A stretch of DNA of 64,000 nucleotides from positions 248,001-312,000 of the forward strand of contig NC_037321.1 in the NCBI RefSeq assembly GCF_000143535.2, given 5' to 3'. Positions 36,588-49,734 of this stretch are shown one piece after another. Origin of the DNA: Botrytis cinerea B05.10 (Eukaryota; Ascomycota; Leotiomycetes; Helotiales; Sclerotiniaceae). Position 1 is the stretch's first letter. Every line of letters begins with the position of its first letter. The translations under genes were made by a program, and so were the position numbers. The notes below the pieces were generated by a model, which worked only from the letters and a program-made list of their open reading frames with translations, ran no database searches and was not told where the DNA came from.

Positions 36588-38010
36588 TGCGCAGGTTGGT
36601 AAGTGAAAGGGTTATGTTGAAGCTGTTCACAAAATTCTCCAAGGCATAGGTGGCACCGAGTTTATCATCATCAGCTAAACTTTAAGAAGTCGGAGCGTCG
36701 GAGCTTCGTTGTTCGCTTAATCCTAGCCCAGCCCAGCGTGAGCGCAGTATCACGTGAAAGAACCATTCTGATACACTCTTGCTTGATGTTTCTGTCTGGC
36801 CTTCGACAATGTCAATTCTCTGGAAAATCAGTGGAAGTGCAGCAATGGTTTGAATCACATATTTGTATTCATTTTTTTGGGGGAGCAAGAATGAATTCAC
36901 AAGGATCCACGACCGTGAGTATCACCTCCCCAACCAACCAGATGCTTTCATGGAAAATGAGGCATATCGAATCGAACTACATGGGGTGTGTATTGATTAC
37001 ACTTTCGATTTCCAGACATCTTACCAGGTAATTCCAAAAGGTACATGCTATATGAGCATTCAATGCGACTGCTTCCCTTGTCACAATTGATATTAATGTT
37101 CCTTGCAGAGTTCAGAAAATGGTAACATTATCTCCCTCAACTGATATGTCCATCAGAACATTGAAGCCATATCCTTTACACATTATATACATCCTCAATC
37201 AAAGTTCAATCACAATCATCCAGTCTGAATGAACAGATTTGACATTTGTTGAGTAACAATGCACGGATACTTTGCCACTTTACGCCGCAATCGGTGTTCT
37301 GAGCTTCTGATGGGTTCCCACAAACCTGAGGCTGTCTATCTTTCTTTTACTCACCGATAGATTTCCTACGTACATGAGCCCTGATTACTTTCCCAAACCT
37401 CCGGGTAGGCTATCAAGTGTCTAAGGCTGAAAGTCCCCGCATCTCACACTCTATTGCATGCTCAATCCTCGGAACTCCCCTTATAGCTGTGCGGATGTAG
37501 GCGTGAAAGCTACAGACCAACTTAAATGTATTGAATCCGAGACGATAGGTTATCTATTTAGCGCTCACCATATCTATCGAGCTCCCAAAAGTGTATCAAG
37601 ATGATAATGGAGGATGTAAGTTATCAAGCAACACGATATCAGCCCGGGGTAATTTACCACATTAGCATGATACTAGGCCTATCGAGAGACTAGATCCGGT
37701 GAGGATTATCTTTTGGAACGTCTAACTGGTAAACGAGGGCAAATGTCGGAGCTGCCAAGTGGCCAAGCCCAAAAGTTAGCAGCTTGGTTGCTTGGCGGTA
37801 ATCAGCACTCCCACACGAACAAATAGAATCTTCAAATTTTTGATTGTCAGAAAGATAAGAGTTTTTAATGCGGGCGAATTTCAGAGGGGTATATAGCTGT
37901 TGCTGTGGTACAGTGTCTTGACTCCTTTGAATTCTGTGTTTCGGAACGAACCGACCAAAGATCCATCTTTACTCCGTTTTATCATCTCTTTGAGAATTTC
38001 CTGGTTGATC
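36588..38010. other. Gene-free divergent promoter region
   Basis: About 1.4 kb between the divergent Spf1-type ATPase and AzgA-like permease genes, so it should contain both promoters. No further gene or RNA recognised. Confidence 0.65.
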
Positions 38011-40067
38011 ATGGTTGGTTGGGATACAAAACTCAACAATGCTGTTGCCGGCAGCATCGTTGGTAGAAGATTTCGTCTTGATGGTTCTGGTCATGTAAAG
38101 TCGAGAGAGGGGTCAAGGTTTCTGACTGAAATTCGTGCTGGATTGGCGACATTCTTCGCAATGGCATACATTATTTCTGTATGTTCTGGATCTTTCCATT
38201 GATTCAACCAATCCAATCATTCATGATCACAAGAAGGACGGCCTCTTCTTCAAAAGATTTGTCCAAATTGTTCATTGCAGTTTGGGTTGGCCTAGTCATC
38301 GATATCCGCTGACATTGCGAATTCAGGTTAATGCCACGATTCTCACCGATAGTGGTGGAACTTGCGTTTGTACAGATACAACTGATCCAACTTGTTCCAC
38401 TGATGTTGACTATAATCTCTGTCTTGGAGTTATCCGTCGAGATTTCATTACTGGAACTGCTGCCATTTCTGCTCTAACGTCATTCTGTATGGGACTATTT
38501 GCAAACATGCCAATTGCATTGGCTCCAGGGATGGGTCTGAATGCTTACTTTACTTACACGGTTGTTGGATTTCACGGGCTTGGACCTGTTTCGTATAGAC
38601 TTGCCCTTACTGCGGTTTTTGTTGAAGGTTTTGTGTTTGTGGCATTATCGTTGCTTGGATTGAGACAATGGCTAGCGAGAATCATCCCCGCCTCTATCAA
38701 ACTCGCTTCTGGAGTAGGAATCGGCTTATATTTAAGTGAGTGCAATATTACCATGAAAAGAACTCGATATTGACTATTGGGTAGCAATTATTGGTCTTGG
38801 ATACAGTGCAGGTCTTGGAGTCATTACAGGGGCTCAATCTACACCCCTTGAACTTGCAGGATGCATCGATCCTTCTATCTACGACGACGGTGTTTGTCCG
38901 GGATCAACTAAGATGCGTTCGCCTACTATGTGGATTGGAATATTCTGCGGTGGTTTTGTAACTGCAATTCTCATGGCATATCGCGTTAAGGGTGCAATCA
39001 TTGCTGGTATTTTGTTAGTAGCAATCACCTCCTGGCCAAGAAATAGTCCGGTCACCTACTTTCCACACGACGGTGCGACCGGTGATGCCAATTTTGATTT
39101 CTTCAAGAAAGTTGTTACGTTCCATGGAATTCAGGAGACACTTGTGGCACAGGATTGGAACGTGGCTGGGGTTACAGGACAGTTTGGCCTTGCTTTCATC
39201 ACTTTCCTCTACGTTGATATTTTGGATTGTACGGGAACACTATATTCTATGGCACGCTTTTCCGGAGCTATTGATGAAGAGACTCAAGACTTCGAAGGTT
39301 CAGCTGTAGCATATCTTGTCGATGGTGAGAGTTACTTATCTCCTTTCATTTCACACACACTAATTTTTTTTTACGTAGCTTTTGGCATTTCTATCGGCTC
39401 ACTTTTTGGGCTATCACCGGTTACGGCATTCATTGAGTCTGGTGCTGGAATTTCCGAGGGTGGTAAAACTGGTATCACTGCCATGGTTACAGGCGTTTGC
39501 TTCTTTATTTCGATCTTCTTCGCGCCTATTTTCGCCTCCATTCCACCATGGGCTACGGGATCTACCCTGGTTATCGTCGGTGCCATGATGTGCAAAGCCG
39601 CTAAGGACATTAACTGGAAATATTGGGGCGATGCACTACCAGCTTTTATCACATTGGCTGTGATGCCATTCACATATTCCATCGCATACGGTTTGATTGC
39701 TGGTATCGTTTCATACATGATTATCAACACCACAACTTGGGCATTGGAGAAGATTTCCGGTGGTCGTATTGTACCATACGATAAGGAGTTCAAGGAACCA
39801 TGGACATACAAGATCAAGGGTGGTATTCTGCCAGCTTGGGTTGTCAGAGCTTCGAAGGGGTAAGTTCCTGAACCATTCTTCAAGTTAATAAATCATATGC
39901 TAATATTTTCCAACAGAAAGAAAGACTTTTGGCATGATGATCCACCAATCAACACTTCATCAACGGGATCTTTCTCGGCTGGGGATTATGCGGATAAATC
40001 ACATGCTGAACCTCAACCCGTAACTCGTGCCATCGATGAGTCGAAGGCTGGTGAAAAGTCGGCTTAA
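38011..40067 (+). CDS. AzgA-like purine (adenine/guanine/hypoxanthine) permease
   Basis: Model: join(38011..38178,38327..38735,38785..39324,39379..39859,39917..40067), 582 residues. A multi-pass proton symporter of the AzgA family for purine bases at the plasma membrane. The N-terminus reads EIRAGLATFFAMAYIISVNATIL, a typical family start. FANMPIALAPGMGLNAYFTY is the signature of the family, and ESGAGISEGGKTG matches the substrate-binding-region motif with a conserved Glu. About a dozen hydrophobic helices are present. The C-terminal tail is hydrophilic and ends in KSA. The start at 38011 was chosen over longer upstream frames because homology-like sequence begins there. The first intron is 148 bp, the others about 50. 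Confidence 0.92.
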
Positions 40068-42963
40068 TTTGTGTCTCTCGTTTCAGTTGTGAAAATAATT
40101 TGTATTTTGTGATATAATGAGCGGGAAATGATTATTGGTGTTGGATTGAGGGATTGAAGATACCTGGTGGGAAAAGCATGGAAAATGAGGGTTGAGCTCC
40201 TCCTATATAATTATATTACTTTAAGCAACAATCTATTAATATTGCTTATTAAAATCAAAGCATTACTTGCATCTTTATCATTCGCAATCAGAAATGCAGT
40301 CTTTGCATGCAAGTATGGGAATGTTTGTGCAACGAAACGACCTCGAAATCGATCGAGCAATCAAATTCCATATTGTCTGTTGTAAATGTTCGAGAACCTG
40401 AAAGTCCCTCTAAAGATCCTCATTTGCTGGAAATTCGCGCATCCACCCAGGAGAGAAATAAGAGACGTTATGTTGTCAAAACAACATTTGATCTCCTCTC
40501 ACATCAGATTCAGAATTCAAATCTGGACAAAGGTAAGCTGTCGCAAACCCGCTTGGGTATACTGCTGTCCTGAAAATGTTCTCTAACTATCTTACAAGTA
40601 GTACCAATCAGTTTCTACAAATTCGTCAGGAGTGATCCTACAGCTGTTTAGAAATCACCGAGCATGCTACGATCAAACCGGGCAGAAGAAAGATTGACCT
40701 CCTACAAGACGGTAGATGTATGTACGAACGGCAGATGAGCTTTATGTCCAAGACTGGTTTTAACCACGGCTCTTAACCCATCGAGAATTTTCTACCTAGT
40801 GCGTACTTAGTTTAGTCACTGTTAGCTAGGTTAGGGTTTCAATAATAATCACCTAACACTTTCCACTAGTAGATTTCTACATCCAGCTTTAAAAGAATGC
40901 TCTACCGTCAATTTCTCTACTATTTCGAAATAGATACTATTACCACGCCAGCCAGTAACACATGCTCTTATGTATCGCAATAATAGATAAAACTCCCTTC
41001 GCTTCCTAAAAGATGCAATCGAAAACTCGCAATGAAATTTAATTCAAACCTTCTCTTCTTTCGTATTATTGCAAGCGATATGGTATGATATGACATGATA
41101 TGATATATACGAACAGGCAGAAATTAAGTCGGCATATATCATACTGAAGGAATTTTTATTCTTGGGGCTAATGGGAAACCTGATGGAGTTTTAGAAATAT
41201 AAAGAGTTGCACTTATTTGATGTAGGTTATCCTGATGATATCAAGTACTTCAAGAGTTGTGCTACGTTTTCTGTCTTAACGTTGCACAAAATATATCGAC
41301 TACTAGTTCTCAATAAGATACTGAAAGGTTTTGAATATTATGCTCAAGGTGAATGTCAGATTTTGCTTTGGGCTCTGGTAGTGATACCTGCATATGTGAG
41401 TTTGGATACTTTTGAGAGTTGGAATTTGTGTCTTGGAAGAGAGTGATGATATATGCTTATTTGGTAATGAAGGATATGTTTTCGTCACGTGTACCACTGT
41501 GGATCTGCAGAGGATGAGGACGAGGAGAAAAGAGCGGTTAAGTTGTTGTGATATCTAGATATTTTAAACAGCAAGTATTCTGACACTTTAGAATCGTGGT
41601 GATTCTCTTCATTCTACCATTATCTTTGCCAAACAGTATAGCTGGCTCCGGTCCGTATGTTTCAAAGGTAATATCGAGTACAAAAACTACTGCTGGGCGT
41701 ATGGACTAACAGGACACCACAAAAACGAACTCAGGCGTATCTCAAAACATCGATTTATACATCTTAGAAATCAATGCCATCCATGACTTATCAACAATGG
41801 AACAATCAGAAGATAAATTCTGATACCAAACAATTGAAAAATGAATTTGTGGAAAAATTTGAATGTCGAGAAGTGTCCCGTTAGTTTATATATCTATTGG
41901 GGTCTAGGACTTATAGCTCAACTTCGCACTCGTGAGATATAGACGGATGGATAATGAATAGCACTTTACTTGTAACTAAACAAGTTGGAATGTGAGTTTG
42001 GCTGTATGTGTTACATGTTACTTCTAACATATCACCCCCATGACGAGAAAACATCTTGTTTCCTTGTGTCGTGATGATGGATACACTTGTACCTGGATCA
42101 GTATGCAATTAACCACCTGAAGCCCCCCCCCTCGTTCATCGGCCCATTCTTAAAACATAATATAGCCATCCCATATGGTTGGTCCTGCGGGAATGCCCTT
42201 CGTTCTTGGCAAGCTGCTTTCACGCCATTTTGGGGCTGGTACGTACACCCCGTTTTCAGCTCTCGGCTGAGGATTGATCGCGTGTGGGTTGGATACAGTA
42301 GAAGAGGGGTTGGGGGTAGAAAGGGAAGTTGTGTTTCTTGAGTATGTGGAATGGAGGATGTTGATATTGTGGAATAGTTGTAAGGGGGAGAGGAGGGTTG
42401 ATTGATATATGATGTATAGAATAATATAGAAGATATAACATAACATAATAAATGGTATAAATCACAGATAATTTAACACATGATCGTAAAAAAAATTAAG
42501 GTTAAGCTTATGTTACCACATGTGCCAGTGACGTATTTCAAAGACAGGGCATGGATTTTTGAAGCAAGGCAAAACGTGGATTAATGCAGTTAAAAGCGTA
42601 AAGGCTCATGGTTATTCCGGGAAAATAGTGGGAAAAAGAGGTTGTAGCTTGGTTGATCTTTCTGCTGCCCCGCCATTCCATTCCAAACCCCTCGTTTTTT
42701 GTCCGTTTGTGTGGTTGTTCGTTTGTTTGTTCGTTCATTCATTCATACATTCGATTCTCCAGAAAAGAGAAGAGAATCGACATTGTTGATTCGAAATCAA
42801 ATCCGAGCGAGGAGAGAAAGTAGTATTCCACTTTACTTGACGTGCGGGCTCACGACCTCGATTCAATCGGCATTGTCATATCTATCTATCTATCTATCTA
42901 TCCGTCTTACACACATTGAGATACATACATACACACATCACCCACCAGCGACCTTCAATCAAC
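40068..42963. other. Long gene-free interval
   Basis: About 2.9 kb of AT-rich DNA between the permease and phospholipase D genes, with only short frames on both strands. It ends in the phospholipase promoter, which holds a CTAT microsatellite and a pyrimidine-rich stretch before the ATG. Confidence 0.65.
42879..42902. repeat. CTAT tetranucleotide microsatellite
   Basis: Six TATC units, 62 bp upstream of the phospholipase D start codon, probably in its 5' untranslated region. Confidence 0.85.
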
Positions 42964-45916
42964 ATGTCAGCCGCCGCTCCTGCAGATGGCGGATCGAATC
43001 CTTCGAGCTTGAAAGAGAAGATGAAGAACCCGTTTGCGAGCTTGAGAGAGAAGTTGCATGATACGAAACTTCATGATGTGAAGGTTGGCTTGATTCAGAA
43101 GAAGTAAGTGGAAGAATGGGGTGGGGAAACATTGGCTGTTTGTTGTTTGTTGTTGTTTATTGACTATTGCATCTAGACATCAGATTGGCAAGTTGGGAAA
43201 TTTGGTAAGTTCTCTGTTTTTGGTTGTGTTTCTGTCCCTGCTTCTTCTACTGCTTCTACTTCTACCTCGACGACTCCTTCCTCTGTCAATCTGCGAACAA
43301 ATTCTAATCCTCACATAGTTTAATCCAAATCATCGTCATGACGAAGAGCACGAACAGATTACAGATGCAAAGAGAACCAAAATCGCCGAGTCTCATCGTT
43401 TCGAATCATTTGCGCCAGAAAGACCAGGAAATAATATAAAATGGTATGTGGATGGACGCGATTACTTCTGGGCTGTATCAGTTGCGCTGGAAGCTGCAAA
43501 AGAAACCATATATATTGCGGATTGGTGGTTGTCTCCCGAATTATTCATGCGCCGACCTCCATATTACAACCAACAATGGCGTTTGGATCAAATTCTTAAA
43601 CGTAGAGCAGAAGCGGGCGTGAAGATTTTCGTTATTGTGTATCGAGAAGTCGAGGTATGTTTTGCGATTGAGATTCTCGAGATTTGATTTATTGACTTCT
43701 TTTGATAGGCTGCTCTCACTTGTAATTCTGAACACACAAAACATGCTCTTCAAGCTTTATGCCCCGAAGGAACTCCAGGATATGGAAATATTCAGATTAT
43801 GCGACATCCTGATCATAATGTTCTCGAAAATGCGGCTGATATGACATTTTACTGGGCGCATCACGAAAAGTTTATTGTGATTGATTACAATTTGGCATTT
43901 ATTGGTGGTTTGGATCTATGCTTTGGAAGATGGGATAATCATCAACATCCTCTTGCCGACGTCCATCCAGAAGGAATTGCAACTGAAGTATGGCCAGGAC
44001 AAGATTTCAACAACAACCGTGTGATGGATTTTCAGAATGTCAAAGATTGGAAGGCCAATGAATTATCAAAAGCTGAATATGGACGTATGCCTTGGCATGA
44101 TGTTGCTATGGGTGTTGTCGGAGATTGCGTTTATGATATCGCGGAGCATTTCGTTTTGAGATGGAATTTTGTCAAACGAGACAAATACAAACGTGATGAG
44201 CGTTTCAATTGGTTGATTCTTGAAGGCAGAGATGGTGAGAATGAAGATTTGGTTGGAGTACAAAGACCAAAACATCCAGTTGGAGATTACGTCAATCACC
44301 CACTCACACCATTGAGCACGAAATCATTGGGACAGCAAGGAACAGTTCACGCTCAGGTAGTTCGAAGTAGTGCCGATTGGTCCAGTGGGATTCTCGTGGA
44401 ACACAGCATTCAAAATGCTTACAGTGAATTGATCAGAAACGCTCAACATTATGTTTATATCGAAAATCAATTCTTCATCACTGCCACGGGTGATCAACAA
44501 TCTCCAATTAGAAATACTATTGGAAGAGCGATTGTTGATGCTGTTGTCAGAGCTGGAAAAGAAGGTAGAAAATTCCGAGTCATCATTTTGATTCCTTCTA
44601 TTCCAGGTTTCGCCGGTGATCTTAGAGATGATGCCGCGACAGGTACGAGAGCTATCATGGATTACCAGTACAAGTCTATTTGTCGAGGTGAACATTCAAT
44701 ATTCGAGCAAGTTAGAAAGGAAGGTGTCGAACCAGAAGATCACATCTTTTTCTTCAATCTACGATCTTATGATCGTTTGAATGTTACTCCAGCAGTTAAA
44801 AAGCAAGAAGAAGAATCTGGTGTCAAATACCAAGATGTACAAAGAGCAGAGGCAGAAGAAATTATGGACTCGGGTATTCATGGAGAAGGGGTTGAAGAAG
44901 TTGAAACACATGATGAATTAAAGGATAAGTTTAAACATGCTGTGCATGATGATGATTCTGGGGACGAGGCTGAAGAAAGAAGAACTGATGCCAAGAGAAG
45001 ATTCGAAGCAAAGGCAGAAGCAGCCGGTACGAATCAGAAACCAAATAGTACTGATAGTGTGGCTAAGAATGCTATGCATATGCAACCAAATTTGGTTGAC
45101 GAGCCATGGGAAGGTGATCTTAAAGGAGAAGCCGATAATTGGATTCAAGAGGAACTTTACATCCATGGCAAAGTTCTAATTGTTGACGATAGAACAGTTA
45201 TTTGTGGAAGTTCGAATCTCAACGATCGTTCACAATTAGGTATTCATGATAGCGAACTTTCCATCGTCATGACAGATACGAGAACTGTTCAAAGTACAAT
45301 GAATGGACAACCATACGAAGCAGGTTATCATGCATCTACGCTGAGAAAATATCTTTGGCGTGAACATTTGGGTTTACTGCTACCACAAGATTTGGATGCA
45401 GATGATGATCCAAATGCTCAACCACCCAATGTTCCAAATGATATCCATGAGGGGGAAACATATCAATTCGTTGAGGATCCGTTAAGTGATGAACTTTGGG
45501 ATATGTGGGTTAGCAGAGCAACCAAGAATACTCAGATGTTTAGACAATTGTTTCATGCTGATCCGGATAATTTTGGTATGTTTTTTTTCTCATCTATCGT
45601 TATTATTATGATTATTACAACTTAACAGCTCTTGGTTTTATTTCTGTTGCTTACCAGTCCCCACCTTTTTCTCCAATTACACTCTCACTAACGAATCACA
45701 GTCAAAACCTTTGATGATTATGATAAATTTCTCCCAGCAAAGGGTATTCGTTCAGGTCATATCTATGATCGTATGATTCCACCACAGGAAATCAGACAAA
45801 AGTTAGATCAAATCAAGGGACATTTGGTTTGGATGCCTTTGGAATTCTTGAAGGATGCACCGATGGCGGAAACAGGATTACAGGTTAATAGTTGGACGGA
45901 GAGTATTTATACTTAA
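42964..45916 (+). CDS. Phospholipase D, two HKD motifs, no PX/PH domains
   Basis: Model: join(42964..43103,43177..43204,43319..43654,43709..45575,45702..45916), 861 residues. It hydrolyses phosphatidylcholine-type lipids to phosphatidic acid. Both catalytic H-x-K-x(4)-D motifs are intact: HHEKFIVIDYN near residue 218 and HGKVLIVDDRTVICGSSNLNDRS near 652. Other PLD landmarks are IKWYVDGRDYFWAV, IYIADWWLSPELF, FIGGLDLCFGRWD, PWHDVAMGVVG and YVYIENQFF. An acidic insert of about 120 residues (rich in E, D, K) precedes the second HKD. No PX or PH domain is encoded before the catalytic part, so this is the compact type rather than a Spo14/PLD1-size enzyme. Exon 2 is only 28 bp; it is supported by phase and by canonical splice sites on both sides. 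Confidence 0.93.
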
Positions 45917-46908
45917 TGGAAAAGGAGGGATGGGAGGAATAGGATGAGAGGGGTTGGAAAGGGAAAGCAAGTGGAAAATGGAATGGGGAGGAGGATATTT
46001 GATGGTTTTTGATTTTTGATTCCTGATTTTTATTTTTTGCGTGAGGCGATGATGATGATGGATGAATAAATGGCGTTAACGGGAGAACGATGATGTTAAT
46101 GAGAGATGGAATGGATGATGAAGGGGGGTATTGATGGTTGGTTGCGATTGTTATTTGTCTTCTCATGGTCATCGATGAAGATGAGTTTATAGGGAATCAC
46201 ATTACGATATGATTCATATGCGAATTCGATTTAGTTGCCTGTGATGTTGTATTTTTGGACTCTGGGAGAGGATATGGAGGTATTGATACTTGGTATTGGT
46301 GATTTGAAGTATTGCTTTTGCTACTGTTCTAACTGAGGCTTGGGAAATTGAAATGTGAATCATATGATAGATGGGTGGTTTTGTTGCATATCTAAAAAAT
46401 TCTCGTATTTCTGTTTGGGATTAAGTTTAGTTAGTGTAGAATTAACGGGCTGGAAGGGGAGAAGATGGATGCATGGGAAGTATATCATTGATTCAGAATC
46501 TAGAAACTAGAGATGAATTAAGAATTGAGATGTTTGGAAACGGTATAGATTGTGGAAGAGGAGATTTTGTTGCATACCTAAAAAATTCTCGTATTTCTGT
46601 CTGTATGTATATATAGGATGTTTGGGATTAGTAAATCCAGATTCGGATTAGCTGTGGGCTGGAAGTGGATTAGATGGATAGATGCATGGGAGAGGGTGAG
46701 AGGGTGAGAGGGTGATGGGAGGTTTTGTTGCGTGTCTATAGATCTCGCATCTCCCTCCGTTCGTATATGTATATATATAGAATTATTGGCACTCGTGCAT
46801 CTAAACTAGGATGAATCAATGAGCTGGAAGGGGAAAAGATGGATGCATGTATGTATGTATGTATGGGGAGGAGATTTTGTTGCATATCTATAGATCTCGG
46901 TATGGCCG

Positions 46909-46938
46909 TTTGGGTTTGGGTTTGGGTTTGGGTTTGGG
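46909..46938. repeat. TTTGGG hexanucleotide repeat (telomere-like)
   Basis: About five GTTTGG units in 30 bp inside one unit of the degenerate repeat. It differs from the TTAGGG telomere repeat of filamentous fungi by one base per unit. Confidence 0.8.
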
Positions 46939-46989
46939 GGGGTTGGGATTAGTGGGAAATAAACTAAACTAAACTAGACTAGACTATAT

Positions 46990-47025
46990 GGGATGGATGT
47001 ATGGATGGATGGATGGATGGATGGG
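46990..47025. repeat. GGAT tetranucleotide microsatellite
   Basis: GGAT/GTAT units for about 36 bp. A similar GGAT run occurs at 47451-47472, and an AAACT repeat precedes it at 46961-46986. Simple sequence DNA within the repeat-rich interval. Confidence 0.85.
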
Positions 47026-49734
47026 AGGAAAATTAAACGTAGAGTGAGTGTTGTTTATATTTGTATTTGTAGTATTGCATTGCATGTCATGTTATATTGT
47101 TTTGTGTTGTATATATTCTGGTTTGCGCGATGCGGATGATTACGTATACTGTAGTAATCTAGGAACCTGGTACTCCCGAAATGGAAAAATGAAAAGCAAA
47201 AAAAAAGAAGAAAAAAGAAAGAAAGAAAAAAAGATCTGCTGTGTTTGTTGCATGTCTGTATTTCGCGGTCTGACCGTTTGATCTGATCGTCTGGTTGTAT
47301 TTGTGAGATTGGATGGCTATGTCTGGCTGGTTTGAGAGGTTGAGAGAGAGGGGAGGGGAGTGTTTGGAAAGATGTTTTGTGGTTGGATGTGGTTGGATGT
47401 ATGGGGAGCGAGCTGGGTGGATGGGTGGGTTCGTTTGGTTTGGTTTGTGTGTGGATGGATGGATGGATGGAGATCTAGAATGTGTTTGAGAAATTGGGTT
47501 TGGGTTTGAGATGGAGAAATGCAGGATAGAGGAATAGAGTTCTTGTTGCACATCTACAATTCTCGGTATCTCCGTTCGAACGTAGAATGTAGAATGTCGA
47601 AGGTCTGCGGCTAGATTGATTGCATGTTAGCTTTGCATTAACTTTGGCTTCAGATTGAGAAGGCTAATAGAGGCGAGGCGAGCCAGGTGCTTGGTCGAGA
47701 TTCGTGCTATGTATAGTAAGTATTATGTAACGTCTTGAGATTCTATCATCTTGTGGTTTCGAAATGGAGATTGGAGATTCTGTTGCACGTCTGCAATTCT
47801 CGGTATGCCCGACCAGATACAATCGTGCCACGAGAGAGCTCTAGGATCTCTTGATTGATTGGTCGGCAGTCGGTGCTTGGTTCGTGTGGATGGAGTTTAC
47901 GAGTCGGAGATGTCTTGATGAGATGATGGATGCATAAATTATTGATGGTTTGAGTGATTTATTGATTTGTTGATTTATCGATTCAATAGATTCATTCGAT
48001 TCAATAGATTTATATCAGACTCTGTTAAGATCTACCTCACACAACACCAGACGTCCGACCAACCTGTCTCACTTCCACTTTCGGACACGCCGAAAGGTTG
48101 GTGAGGGGACCGCGATTGGTCGGTTTGCGATCGGTTAGTAAGCGCGCTACTGGGTTTGTTCGCGCTAGCGCTGTTGCGGTTGCAGTGCGGAATTATGTTC
48201 ATGTCATGGGGGAATATTTGGTGAGTGCTTTGTTTGTTTGGTGATTGGTGAGAGATGGAAATTGGATGGCGAGGAGAGGTGAGAGGGCTTTTGTTGCAGG
48301 TCGTGTCGTTTCGGTGGTTCCGGTGGCGATTTTCTCTCTTTTTTATAGGGGTTGGCGTCTTGACTCTTGAGGGCAAATTAAGGTGTGGTTGGTGTCCACT
48401 GTGGCGAGAGGAGACGACGCGAGATGGGTGGTTGATGTTAACTTCATTCATTTCTCGTTGTGTTGCGTTGCCATGATATTGATTGACGGGATATCAGGAT
48501 TAAAGATAAGATTGGACTTAGTGTGGAGTCTTTATTGGAAATACTAGGTGAGGGTTGTTAGTCATAAAAATGTATTCCTCGCGCGAATCTAGATGATATC
48601 TCTTTACCTTGTCTTTCCTACTACATTTACATCAAATTACTCGAGGAGGGTTTTGCTGCATATCTCAGCACTAGTGGCGATGACTTGCTTCGTACTATGC
48701 ACCTGAGATGGTGAATAGTATAGCACAATTGCTATTTATGCAACTGATCTGCTCATGCAGGCTTTATTGCGAAATTCACTGCAGATCTGTAAGTGGTGGC
48801 GCTAGTCAGATTGGTCTTGTGGATTTGGGTAGCAGAGTTGCTATGGTTAGTGCTGCTGGAGGGTGGGTTTTGTTGCATGTCTGAGGGGTGGCGTTTGGTT
48901 TATTGTGGGGGAGGTGAGAAGGTGTGCTGTTTGTATGTTTGTTGTGGTGTGGTTCTCCACTTTTGATGGGGGTTGGAGGGAGGGGGAGTTGATGCTGGGT
49001 GAGGGGGTGGGAGGGATGGCGGTGGAATTGGAATTGGAGGGGGTATATGAGGAACTTGTGGAGGAGGTGAGTGGAGGGGCCGGGGGAAGTAAGAATGTGA
49101 GAGTTTGAGAAAGGATACGCGCAGTTTTTCTACCAAAGATCGGCGATATTCGACTATTAGTGTAGTAAGATTATCACCCTTCAGAAAGAAGTTGTAGGAG
49201 TATGTAAAGCTACAGAACGCGGATACACATTGGTAAAATCGTTGAAGTAGTATTTAATGATTCTTTGTTAAGGTTATCCGTTTGTAATATAAAACGGAAA
49301 TGTGAACCCCAGCTTAATATCCACCCATCATTAACATCTCAATACTGCCATGCATGGTCAGATACATACCCAGTACGTTTGTGTCCTTATAGTTGTGACG
49401 ATTATATGTATATCAATCTTGGCGCAGCAGCAATACTGATGACTCTGGATTTGGGACATGTGATCCTTGTGGGTTTACGCATTTGTTGGGTTTGAGAGAC
49501 AAAAAGGAGAAATAGCAATGACACGAAGAAGTTTTAAAAAAACACACAATTAGTCTCCAATTATGATAGCGGCCATTACCACTACATCCCGTACCACTCT
49601 TCCAACAGCGGCTCCAGCTTGCATGCAATCCTTAACTCGCTTCCCTCCGGATGTTTTGATTCTAGAAGTTCTCGAAACAAACCTGTTATCTTTGTATTCA
49701 GATCTGGATTGTCTTGTTGCGGCTGGTGTTTTGT

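Larger units (their letters stand above)
46377..47820. repeat. Degenerate tandem repeat with conserved core of about 40 bp
   Basis: At least seven units start at about 46377, 46563, 46731, 46873, 47241, 47540 and 47778. Each has a core close to TTTTGTTGCATATCTA, then a few variable bases, TCTCGGTAT, two or three bases, and CCGTT. The first three units also share GCTGGAAGGGGA and GATGGATGCATG after the core, giving a period of about 140-190 bp. Later units are more diverged and spaced 240-370 bp. Weaker cores are at about 48648 and 48864. Read on the minus strand each core contains ATGCAACAAAA-like sequence. No mobile-element ends or protein seen. Confidence 0.75.
45917..49734. other. Repeat-rich interval without a supportable gene
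   Basis: About 3.8 kb between the phospholipase D gene and the charged coiled-coil gene. The plus strand is strongly purine/G-rich for most of its length. It holds the degenerate tandem repeat (46377 onward) and several microsatellites. Open frames here are low-complexity translations of repeats. A plus-strand frame from 49563 runs antisense into the next gene and is not called. Confidence 0.6.

Noticed and set aside
42087..42465. Overlapping frames on both strands near 42.1-42.5 kb
   Set aside because: Short, low-complexity (Ile/Tyr-rich or simple repeats), no evidence of a gene.
47159..47553. Overlapping minus-strand frames within the repeat array
   Set aside because: They translate microsatellite and repeat units and begin in the repeat core itself.
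48032..48451. Minus-strand frame of 139 codons in the repeat-rich interval
   Set aside because: Translation of purine-rich repeat-like DNA (Pro/His/Ser/Asn-rich); no homology-like feature.
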